This document shows positions 32,041 to 42,173 of a stretch of DNA of 64,000 nucleotides, piece by piece. The notes under the pieces were generated by a model, which saw nothing but the letters and a program-made list of their open reading frames with translations, did not search any database and was not told the origin of the DNA. The position numbers and the translations under genes were made by a program. How positions within the stretch are numbered: the first letter of the stretch is position 1; each line of letters starts with the position of its first letter. Source of the DNA: Edaphochlamys debaryana (lineage: Eukaryota > Chlorophyta > Chlorophyceae > Chlamydomonadales); the NCBI GenBank assembly GCA_016858145.1, contig JAEHOE010000054.1, positions 310,001 through 374,000 on the forward strand, written 5' to 3'.

Positions 32041-33173
32041 AACAGGTGTTCCTATGTTATGGTATGTCGCGTGCGTGCGTGCTTTTGAGGAGGCACAATG
32101 CTACCGCTCGCGAAGCCTCCCCACTCGCGAGGGCCTCGTGGCTGCAGTGCTATCGATACTTACCTGTCGTCATTGATTGTTTGCCGTCCATGCCAGAAGA
32201 GTGCCGACGCACCGGTATTTGGGCCTCCCACTGGCACTCATCCATCCGTGCCACGCGCCCGGCCACTAACCCCCTTTAGCCCGAGCATTAGCCCCCGTAT
32301 CATTGTCTTTCCTTGAGAGAGCACTCCTGGCCCGCTGTACCGCGGTTACATCGCCAAGACCCAGTACAGCAGGCTGAGAAAGACCCCGGCCTCGATGAAC
32401 CCCCACTGACCCCAGGAGGGATCACCTCGTGACCCCGACCCAGGGAAGCGCAATCGACCGGCTAGTTCCAGATATGCGCACAGCCTCCTTGCCTCGGGAC
32501 TGGAGTGCTTCATCAACGAGGAGGCAGGGGGCGGGCCTGAGTGGGCCTGAGTCGGCCTGAGCGGGGCGGTGCAGACTTCACAAGGCAGCAGGGCTTGCCA
32601 GAGACACAGACCCAGGGCTTGCTCAGTCGACTGCAATTCCAAGGATATGATACTGAGCCCTCTACGGCTGCTGAGATTCCGTCGGCAAGCGGCGACATTT
32701 GAGAGTGACATGTACCTCGGTGCATTAGATTCGACCGAGATTGGACGTATGCAGGCTTTCTACCGATAGCGCTTTAGTCGCGCTGTCCTCGCAAGTGGCT
32801 CACGAGCGGCTCAGCGATTAAGCGGCCACCATCCATTTACACCAGTACGCGACAAAGCAAGAGCTGCTCTGCAATCGCCGAGATGCAATGCCGCATGCGG
32901 GGTGTGACCGTCCTGTGACCGCTGTGTGACCCGGACGGACCGGGACGGACCCCGGGTCCACCCCGCGAAGGATGCTTGGCGTTTGCCTCCCTGGCCCTCC
33001 CTGCCTGCCACTGCCTTGATGCCGACGGCAGCAGCGGACATCTCACACGGGCCTGAGGGAAGGCGGGCGCTATCGAGGTCCGGCGGGGCCCGAGGGCTGC
33101 TTGTACCGCACCCGTCAGGCCCCGGCCCACTTGGAGCCCGGGCCCGAGCGCGGCCTAAACCCGCAGGCCGCGC
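31657..33173. other. divergent upstream region between the ShK genes
   Basis: The outer parts are matching promoter sequence of the two head-to-head genes. The centre, about 32041-32879, holds no supported gene. From 32315 it belongs to the 5.3-kb duplicated block. The small minus-strand frame 32346-32711 occurs identically in both copies, which reflects the duplication and does not show selection. Confidence 0.6.
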
Positions 33174-33181
33174 TATATATA
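33174..33181 (+). promoter_or_regulatory. TATA box of ShK-CAP gene copy 1
   Basis: TATATATA, 195 bases before the ATG at 33376. Twelve bases present just upstream in the other two ShK promoters are missing here, between 33169 and 33170. Confidence 0.7.
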
Positions 33182-33375
33182 CCGCCATATCCATTGGGCT
33201 GATAGGTAGAACGACAACCCGACGCAGCACACACCACGCCTTCAGCCACCCACTGCCCTGGTGCGTGACGTGAAGCATCTTGCCGGTCGACCAGTCAATA
33301 AGCGCAACTGCGTCGCGATCCCCACACGACTGACCCGAGTCTCGGTTACTAACAACAATCTGTAAAGCCGGCGTA

Positions 33376-35867
33376 ATGGCAAAGCAACGCAAGGCCTCGC
33401 CGGGGCTGGCGCTCCGCGCCATGGCGGCAGTGATGCTGCTCTTCGCCTGCGGCACCGCCGTCCGCGCTCAGCCCGAGACCGCCGACAGCGAGCCCGTGCC
33501 TCTGCCCACGACTCTCCCGGTCCTCATCGCGGCTGACCCCAGTGCCGGCGCCGACGGCGCTGTCACCTCCACCGAGCCCAGCGTCAACGGCAGCAGGCGG
33601 CTGCTGGCGGGCGAGGGTGCCAGGCGGCGCCTGGCATGTAAGTGGGGGGCCGGGGGGAGTGGGGGGAGGATGACTGAAAGGGAACCTGGGAGGGGCACCT
33701 AGGGCATATAAAGCAAGGGTGCCGTGCCTCGACGGCTCAGGCGTGTGCCCCACCTGTGCCCTCCTCGGCGCCCTGCCCCCGCTTGCTTGACTACCCCGCG
33801 CCCGTGCCCCCACCTCCCCCTTCCCCCAGCCTGCACTGATCAAGTGAACTGGTGTGCCGGCTGGAAGAGCTCCGGCTACTGCGGCTCCCAGTACGTGTAC
33901 AACGGCCAGAGCGTGAGGGACGTGGTGTGCGCCAAGACGTGCGGCGGCGCCCCCTGCGCCTCGTCACCTGCTGGAGGTGAGCGAGAGGTGGACGCATGAG
34001 CCGGAGGTTCGAAGGGACGGATGGGCCGATAGTATTGACAGCTCTGACGACTGGGGTAGGGGTCCACCAGTAAGGCCCTGCGGAGCGCCGTCCTCGGGAT
34101 CCCCCAGCCCTCGAGCTGCTTCCTGCCTTCCTAGTAAACAGGCCTGGCACGGCAGCCCCGCCTTGCAATCCCTGCCGCCCACGCACCTGTGCCCAGGTCA
34201 GACATGCAGACGCTGATCATTCATTGCTTGGTTCCCTTCCCGCGCCCACTCCCGTCCCTCTCAGGCTGCACCGACCAGTACAGCAACTGTGCGAGCTGGA
34301 AGAGCTCCGGCTACTGCGCCTCCCAATACACGTACAACGGCAAGAGCGTGAGGGACGTGGTGTGCGCCAAGACGTGCGGCGGCGCCCCCTGCGGGTCCGG
34401 AGGTGAGGCGGGGACGAGGTGGAGAGCGGGCGAGAAGCCGGGGAGGTGCAGGTGCATATGCATTAGATGCGCACGACACGCAAGCCCTCAACCCTCACCT
34501 CCTGATGCCCCCGGCCCCTGTGTCGACCCCAACCCGCCCGCCCCCCCCGCTCCATGCCACCCCTCCCCCCCAGGCTGCTCCGACAAGGTGAGCTACTGCG
34601 GCGGCTGGAAGAGCTCGGGCTACTGCGCTGCCGGCTACACGTGGAACGGCCAGAGCGTGCGGGACGCGCTGTGCACCAAGACGTGCGGCACGTGCGGCGG
34701 CCCCACCCCCGGCAACCCGCCTTCCGGAGGTGAGCGAGCGGCGGCAGCCCCTGCCGCACTGCCACCTCTGAGGACTGACTCAGCTCACATCCGGTACCGT
34801 TGCTCCTCCACCCGGCTGCACCCTTGCTTGCATGTGTCACATCAGGTCACACCTCTTCAACAACCGCTCCCTTGCCCGCCTCCCCAGACTCCGACATGCT
34901 GACCCTGCACAACAAGTACCGCGCCAAGCACCGCGCGCCCGCCATGACCTGGAGCTCCTCGCTGCAGCGATCCGCGCAGGCCTGGGGCGAGAACCTGCAG
35001 TCGCGATGCGCCTGGGAGCACAGCGGCACCAGCGGCGTGGGCGAGAACCTGTACGCCCACAGCAGCACGGAGGGCACCATGACACAGGCGGCCGAGGTCT
35101 GGTACAACGAGGTGAGTGAGGCGGATGCATGGGCGGATGCTTGGGCGAATGCAAGCCCGACACCACGCACTCGGCTCATGTGCGTGGCGGCCCTGCATGT
35201 GCTACGTGCACGCATGGCTCGCTTGCCGAGATCAAAGCTGACGGCATACACCTGTTCGGCCCGCACGTGCACTGCCCGTGTGCATCACGGTCATTACGTA
35301 ATACGTATCCACCCGCCGCCTCTCCTGCCCCTCCCCAGATCTTCCTGTTTGACTACAACAACGGCGGGTTCTCAGGCGCCACGGGCCACGCCACTCAGAT
35401 GCTGTGGGTGGCCAGCACGCAGCTGGGCTGCGCCAAGGTCACATCGTCCCGCTGTCAGTGGAAGACCATTATCGTGTGCCAATACTCCCCGGCGGGTGAG
35501 TAGCGCGAGGGACTGTACTGAGGGAGGGGGGGCGCGGGCGAGAGCAAGGGCGGGAACGAGGGAGCGAGGCGGTAGGAGGGAGAAGGACCGGCACGTCCGA
35601 CATGATGTGGAACAGCCCCGCGGTTAGCCCCGCCCGGTCGCCCGGTGCGGGCGAGCTCAGGCCTTTGGGCGGGTGGGCAAGGAGTGTGCAAGGGCGGGGT
35701 TGAGGGGGGCGACTCTGGGTAGGAATGCGACCGCATGGGGATTTGGGACTGGGACCGATTCGTGCGTGCATGCACGCATGGTGTGCTCAATCCCTTCCAA
35801 TCTGCACCGCCCACCCACAGGCAATGTCGGGGGTCAGTACAGGCAGAACGTGCTTCCGCCCGCCTGA
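33376..35867 (+). CDS. secreted ShK-CAP (SCP/PR-1-like) protein, copy 1
   Basis: Exons: 33376-33637, 33830-33976, 34265-34402, 34574-34729, 34888-35111, 35339-35495 and 35821-35867, all GT-AG and in phase, 376 residues. It has a signal peptide (AAVMLLFACGTAVRAQ), three six-cysteine ShK-like domains (about 88-234), then a CAP domain (235-376). CAP motifs: LHNKYRAKHRAPAMTWSSSL, SAQAWGENL, GVGENLYAHS, AAEVWYNE, GATGHATQMLWVAST (CAP1) and IIVCQYSPAGN (CAP2). The family includes plant PR-1 and animal SCP/TAPS proteins, which are secreted and often bind lipids or act in defence. Function here is inferred. Copy 2 differs in the protein at one clear place, with His for Gln in the CAP2 motif. Confidence 0.9.
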
Positions 35868-36124
35868 TGAGCGCTGCCCACCCGGGAGGACACGCGGGCG
35901 AAGGGTGCAGTGCTAGCTTTGGGGGTGGGGCCTGCTACGGGGCCCTTCCTCGGCCGATAGGGAGATGTGTCATACGCCGTAGCTCGGAATCATGTCATGT
36001 CTCCTCGGACTGAGCTGCTAGCTGTTGGGCGAAGTTGAGCCCTACAGACGGTAGCGCTGGCGGGGCATGGTGGGAATGCATGTAGCTCGTGGGACTCAGT
36101 GCTCATCGTACGCCTCAAGGCGCG

Positions 36125-36129
36125 TGTAA
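36125..36129 (+). terminator. polyadenylation signal TGTAA, ShK-CAP copy 1
   Basis: TGTAA in cgcgtgtaacaatg, about 258 bases after the stop. The same element is at 41463-41467 in copy 2. Confidence 0.65.
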
Positions 36130-36850
36130 CAATGATTAACACCACATCCCGCGGCCCATTCTGCGTCTGTCAGGCCCTCCCGGTATCCTGCACGCAATAG
36201 CAGCTACCTAAGCCCCTCCCCCCTAAGCGTCCCGCTCTCCTGCTAGCAGCCCACCCTGCCGCTAGCAGCCCACCCTGCCGCCCACAAGAGGCGCAACGCC
36301 CCCTGCTGAGCACAACCGCCGGTACCACTGCTCGCCCACTGCATGCGGCACCGATGCTACTAGAGAATTGCTTTATGGCTTGTCCCTGCACATGCTTGCG
36401 ACCTTCCCTTTCCTAGCATGTAGCATCCGAGGCCAGAGGGAGCGGGTGCTCTACAGATAAGCACCTCTGGTAAGCCTAAGCCTAAGGACGACTCACGGCC
36501 TGCTACTACACATCGGACGGGCTCCCGTGCGCCGTCGCAAGCAGCCCAGCCCCCACGCCGCCCTTGAAGGAACCCTCAACCCTGCCCCGACCGCATACGG
36601 TACCACCGGCCAGTGCTCACACAGCGACCCTGCAAGTCTTTCCGTCTATGTCCAGGCCCCTCTGGGCTCTCACGGAATGGCGCTGTGCGATGGCTTCAAG
36701 GCCCTAGAATGATGAACTAGTTCATGGCTTGCCACATCTACCAGCCTCAACGCTGTACCCTGCCCCCCTTAGCATACCACTAGTGCGCTTACCAACCCCC
36801 TAGCAATCTTTGTGGGCACCCACCTCCACATCCCCTCATTCCCTGGGCCC

Positions 36851-37629
36851 TCACAGGATGGCGCTCCGCACCCGCTTCTTCTGCCGCGGGCGGAACAGGT
36901 ACCCCACCCACGACGTGCCCCCACGCGACGGGGTCCCCGCCTGGACCTCCCCTGGGCCCAGCATGGGCTCGAACGGGCCCGCGCCGCCGCCCCCGCCACC
37001 GCCCGGCACCAGCGGGTTGCGATGCGCCGCCGCCGCCGCTGCCCCTGTCGCGACTGACCGAGTGGGCGTGCTGTGCGCGTCTCCGCCGCTCGAGGCCGGG
37101 CCCTGACCCACGTGCGCATCCATAGCCATAGCGGGCGGCTGCGAGCCTGCTGGCAAGGCAAGGCCAGGGATGGCGCCATGGGGCAGGGGGCGTGAGGGCC
37201 GCCAGGTTGTGCGCGTGGGCGTGGGCGTGGGAGGAGGGGGCGGAGACGGGCGCGGCGGGGGCGTGGTAGTGCGGGTGGGGGTGCGCGTGCTGCTGCTGAC
37301 CGGCGGCGTGGCTGTGGTGGCTGCCTCCGCCTCCGCTGTGGCGAGAGGCGTCGTCGGCGCGGGGCAGCCCCAGGGGGTGGGAGTGCGGGCCGCCGGCGTC
37401 GGCACCGCTGTCGGGCGTCTGCGGCGGGAGGCAGGGAGGGGGTGACGAGGGCGAGAGGGCCCGGATAGAAGAGTTGACTCATTGCAACGCATGGCCTTGC
37501 GGCAGAAGCCCCTCGCACACGGCATGCCAGGGCAGGGGAGGGGACTTGCAACCGCGTCCTTGCCACGCACACGCACACGCACACGCACACGCTCCTCCGT
37601 CACCCACCTGGTGCAGGGACACGGGCGCC
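36851..37629 (-). pseudogene. truncated 3' copy of the coiled-coil protein gene
   Basis: Carried by copy 1 of the duplication. It matches the last exon of the coiled-coil gene (42174-42740 there, 36851-37418 here), the intron before it, and the first bases of the preceding exon up to the break at 37629. One extra base in a G-run near 37185 shifts the frame relative to the intact gene. It has no 5' exons and no evident promoter, so no normal product is expected. Confidence 0.88.
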
Positions 37630-37639
37630 GCTGAGCCGC
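37630..37639. other. 10-base filler at the duplication joint
   Basis: The bases gctgagccgc lie between the end of copy 1 and the start of copy 2. They match neither flank: after copy 2 the sequence continues as cccagcgcgtgc, and before copy 1 it is attgtctttcctt. This fits end-joining repair. Confidence 0.7.
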
Positions 37640-38510
37640 GAGAGAGCACTCCTGGCCCGCTGTACCGCGGTTACATCGCCAAGACCCAGTACAGCAGGCT
37701 GAGAAAGACCCCGGCCTCGATGAACCCCCACTGACCCCAGGAGGGATCACCTCGTGACCCCGACCCAGGGAAGCGCAATCGACCGGCTAGTTCCAGATAT
37801 GCGCACAGCCTCCTTGCCTCGGGACTGGAGTGCTTCATCAACGAGGAGGCAGGGGGCGGGCCTGAGTGGGCCTGAGTCGGCCTGAGCGGGGCGGTGCAGA
37901 CTTCACAAGGCAGCAGGGCTTGCCAGAGGCACAGACCCAGGGCTTGCTCAGTCGACTGCAATTCCAAGGATATGATACTGAGCCCTCTACGGCTGCTGAG
38001 ATTCCGTCGGCAAGCGGCGACATTTGAGAGTGACATGTACCTCGGTGCATTAGATTCGACCGAGATTGGACGTATGCAGGCTTTCTACCGATAGCGCTTT
38101 AGTCGCGCTGTCCTCGCAAGTGGCTCACGAGCGGCTCAGCGATTAAGCGGCCACCATCCATTTACACCAGTACGCGACAAAGCAAGAGCTGCTCTGCAAT
38201 CGCCGAGATGCAATGCCGCATGCGGGGTGTGACCGTCCTGTGACCGCTGTGTGACCCGGACGGACCGGGACGGACCCCGGGTCCACCCCGCGAAGGATGC
38301 TTGGCGTTTGCCTCCCTGGCCCTCCCTGCCTGCCACTGCCTTGATGCCGACGGCAGCAGCGGGCATCTCACACGGGCCTGAGGGAAGGCGGGCGCTATCG
38401 AGGTCCGGCGGGGCCCGAGGGCTGCTTGTACCGCACCCGTCAGGCCCCGGCCCACTTGGAGCCCGGGCCCGAGCGCGGCCTAAACCCGCAGGCCCCCGAG
38501 GCGGCAGCGC

Positions 38511-38518
38511 TATATATA
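38511..38518 (+). promoter_or_regulatory. TATA box of ShK-CAP gene copy 2
   Basis: TATATATA, 195 bases before the ATG at 38713, in a promoter block that matches the chitinase gene promoter. Confidence 0.7.
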
Positions 38519-38712
38519 CCGCCATATCCATTGGGCTGATAGGTAGAACGACAACCCGACGCAGCACACACCACGCCTTCAGCCACCCACTGCCCTGGTG
38601 CGTGACGTGAAGCATCTTGCCGGTCGACCAGTCAATAAGCGCAACTGCGTCGCGATCCCCACACGACTGACCCGAGTCTCGGTTACTAACAACAATCTGT
38701 AAAGCCGGCGTA

Positions 38713-41205
38713 ATGGCAAAGCAACGCAAGGCCTCGCCGGGGCTGGCGCTCCGCGCCATGGCGGCAGTGATGCTGCTCTTCGCCTGCGGCACCGCCGTCC
38801 GCGCTCAGCCCGAGACCGCCGACAGCGAGCCCGTGCCTCTGCCCACGACTCTCCCGGTCCTCATCGCGGCTGACCCCAGTGCCGGCGCCGACGGCGCTGT
38901 CACCTCCACCGAGCCCAGCGTCAACGGCAGCAGGCGGCTGCTGGCGGGCGAGGGTGCCAGGCGGCGCCTGGCGTGTAAGTGGGGGGCCGGGGGGAGTGGG
39001 GGGAGGATGACTGAAAGGGAACCTGGGAGGGGCACCTAGGGCATATAAAGCAAGGGTGCCGTGCCTCGACGGCTCAGGCGTGTGCCCCACCTGTGCCCTC
39101 CTCGGCGCCCTGCCCCCGCTTGCTTGACTACCCCGCGCCCGTGCCCCCACCTCCCCCTTCCCCCAGCCTGCACTGATCAAGTGAACTGGTGTGCCGGCTG
39201 GAAGAGCTCCGGCTACTGCGGCTCCCAGTACGTGTACAACGGCCAGAGCGTGAGGGACGTGGTGTGCGCCAAGACGTGCGGCGGCGCCCCCTGCGCCTCG
39301 TCACCTGCTGGAGGTGAGCGAGAGGTGGACGCATGAGCCGGAGGTTCGAAGGGACGGATGGGCCGATAGTATTGACAGCTCTGACGACTGGGGTAGGGGT
39401 CCACCAGTAAGGCCCTGCGGAGCGCCGTCCTCGGGATCCCCCAGCCCTCGAGCTGCTTCCTGCCTTCCTAGTAAACAGGCCTGGCACGGCAGCCCCGCCT
39501 TGCAATCCCTGCCGCCCACGCACCTGTGCCCAGGTCAGACATGCAGACGCTGATCATTCATTGCTTGGTTCCCTTCCCGCGCCCACTCCCGTCCCTCTCA
39601 GGCTGCACCGACCAGTACAGCAACTGTGCGAGCTGGAAGAGCTCCGGCTACTGCGCCTCCCAATACACGTACAACGGCAAGAGCGTGAGGGACGTGGTGT
39701 GCGCCAAGACGTGCGGCGGCGCCCCCTGCGGGTCCGGAGGTGAGGCGGGGACGAGGTGGAGAGCGGGCGAGAAGCCGGGGAGGTGCAGGTGCATATGCAT
39801 TAGATGCGCACGACACGCAAGCCCTCAACCCTCACCTCCTGATGCCCCCGGCCCCTGTGTCGACCCCAACCCGCCCGCCCCCCCCGCTCCATGCCACCCC
39901 CTCCCCCCCAGGCTGCTCCGACAAGGTGAGCTACTGCGGCGGCTGGAAGAGCTCGGGCTACTGCGCTGCCGGCTACACGTGGAACGGCCAGAGCGTGCGG
40001 GACGCGCTGTGCACCAAGACGTGCGGCACGTGCGGCGGCCCCACCCCCGGCAACCCGCCTTCCGGAGGTGAGCGAGCGGCGGCAGCCCCTGCCGCACTGC
40101 CACCTCTGAGGACTGACTCAGCTCACATCCGGTACCGTTGCTCCTCCACCCGGCTGCACCCTTGCTTGCATGTGTCACATCAGGTCACACCTCTTCAACA
40201 ACCGCTCCCTTGCCCGCCTCCCCAGACTCCGACATGCTGACCCTGCACAACAAGTACCGCGCCAAGCACCGCGCGCCCGCCATGACCTGGAGCTCCTCGC
40301 TGCAGCGATCCGCGCAGGCCTGGGGCGAGAACCTGCAGTCGCGATGCGCCTGGGAGCACAGCGGCACCAGCGGCGTGGGCGAGAACCTGTACGCCCACAG
40401 CAGCACGGAGGGCACCATGACACAGGCGGCCGAGGTCTGGTACAACGAGGTGAGTGAGGCGGATGCATGGGCGGATGCTTGGGCGAATGCAAGCCCGACA
40501 CCACGCACTCGGCTCATGTGCGTGGCGGCCCTGCATGTGCTACGTGCACGCATGGCTCGCTTGCCGAGATCAAAGCTGACGGCATACACCTGTTCGGCCC
40601 GCACGTGCACTGCCCGTGTGCATCACGGTCATTACGTAATACGTATCCACCCGCCGCCTCTCCTGCCCCTCCCCAGATCTTCCTGTTTGACTACAACAAC
40701 GGCGGGTTCTCAGGCGCCACGGGCCACGCCACTCAGATGCTGTGGGTGGCCAGCACGCAGCTGGGCTGCGCCAAGGTCACATCGTCCCGCTGTCAGTGGA
40801 AGACCATTATCGTGTGCCACTACTCCCCGGCGGGTGAGTAGCGCGAGGGACTGTACTGAGGGAGGGGGGGCGCGGGCGAGAGCAAGGGCGGGAACGAGGG
40901 AGCGAGGCGGTAGGAGGGAGAAGGACCGGCACGTCCGACATGATGTGGAACAGCCCCGCGGTTAGCCCCGCCCGGTCGCCCGGTGCGGGCGAGCTCAGGC
41001 CTTTGGGCGGGTGGGCAAGGAGTGTGCAAGGGCGGGGTTGAGGGGGGCGACTCTGGGTAGGAATGCGACCGCATGGGGATTTGGGACTGGGACCGATTCG
41101 TGCGTGCATGCACGCATGGTGTGCTCAATCCCTTCCAATCTGCACCGCCCACCCACAGGCAATGTCGGGGGTCAGTACAGGCAGAACGTGCTTCCGCCCG
41201 CCTGA
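38713..41205 (+). CDS. secreted ShK-CAP (SCP/PR-1-like) protein, copy 2
   Basis: Same structure as copy 1. Exons: 38713-38974, 39167-39313, 39602-39739, 39912-40067, 40226-40449, 40677-40833 and 41159-41205, 376 residues. Signal peptide, three ShK-like domains and CAP domain are intact. The CAP2 motif reads IIVCHYSPAGN. The last base of the codon before the first intron is G instead of A, which is silent. Extra bases are all in introns or flanks. The promoter has no deletion, so the two copies could differ in expression; that is untested. Confidence 0.9.
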
Positions 41206-41462
41206 TGAGCGCTGCCCACCTGGGAGGACACGCGGGCGAAGGGTGCAGTGCTAGCTTTGGGGGTGGGGCCTATTACGGGGCCCTTCCTCGGCCGATAGGG
41301 AGATGTGTCATACGCCGTAGCTCGGAATCATGTCATGTCTCCTCGGACTGAGCTGCTAGCTGTTGGGCGAAGTTGAGCCCTACAGACGGTAGCGCTGGCG
41401 GGGCATGGTGGGAATGCATGTAGCTCGTGGGACTCAGTGCTCATCGTACGCCTCAAGGCGCG

Positions 41463-41467
41463 TGTAA
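41463..41467 (+). terminator. polyadenylation signal TGTAA, ShK-CAP copy 2
   Basis: TGTAA about 258 bases after the stop, in the same place as in copy 1. Confidence 0.65.
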
Positions 41468-42173
41468 CAATGATTAACACCACATCCCGCGGCCCATTCT
41501 GCGTCTGTCAGGCCCTCCCGGTATCCTGCACGCAATAGCAGCTACCTAAGCCCCTCCCCCCTAAGCGTCCCGCTCTCCTGCTAGCTAGCAGCCCACCCTG
41601 CCGCCCACAAGAGGCGCAACGCCCCCTGCTGAGCACAACCGCCGGTACCACTGCTCGCCCACTGCATGCGGCACCGATGCTACTAGAGAATTGCTTTATG
41701 GCTTGTCCCTGCACATGCTTGCGACCTTCCCTTTCCTAGCATGTAGCATCCGAGGCCAGAGGGAGCGGGTGCTCTACAGATAAGCACCTCTGGTAAGCCT
41801 AAGCCTAAGGACGACTCACGGCCTGCTACTACACATCGGACGGGCTCCCGTGCGCCGTCGCAAGCAGCCCAGCCCCCACGCCGCCCTTGAAGGAACCCTC
41901 AACCCTGCCCCGACCGCATACGGTACCACCGGCCAGTGCTCACACAGCGACCCTGCAAGTCTTTCCGTCTATGTCCAGGCCCCTCTGGGCTCTCACGGAA
42001 TGGCGCTGTGCGATGGCTTCAAGGCCCTAGAATGATGAACTAGTTCATGGCTTGCCACATCTACCAGCCTCAACGCTGTACCCTGCCCCCCTTAGCATAC
42101 CACTAGTGCGCTTACCAACCCCCTAGCAATCTTTGTGGGCACCCACCTCCACATCCCCTCATTCCCTGGGCCC

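Larger units (their letters stand above)
32315..37629. repeat. 5.3-kb tandem segmental duplication, copy 1
   Basis: Starts at gagagagcactcctgg and runs almost base for base like 37640-42945. It contains one ShK-CAP gene and the 3' end of the coiled-coil gene. Differences are a few substitutions and short indels: 12 bases missing before the TATA box, one base in a C-run at about 34567, 6 bases of an acacgc repeat, and one extra base in the pseudogene. Confidence 0.95.

Noticed and set aside
32346..32711. A 121-codon minus-strand frame ending in a membrane-like stretch (GFIEAGVFLSLLYWVLAM), identical at 37671-38036
   Set aside because: The match between copies is explained by the recent segmental duplication. 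The rest of the frame has no recognisable features, and there is no start context or neighbouring exon that fits.
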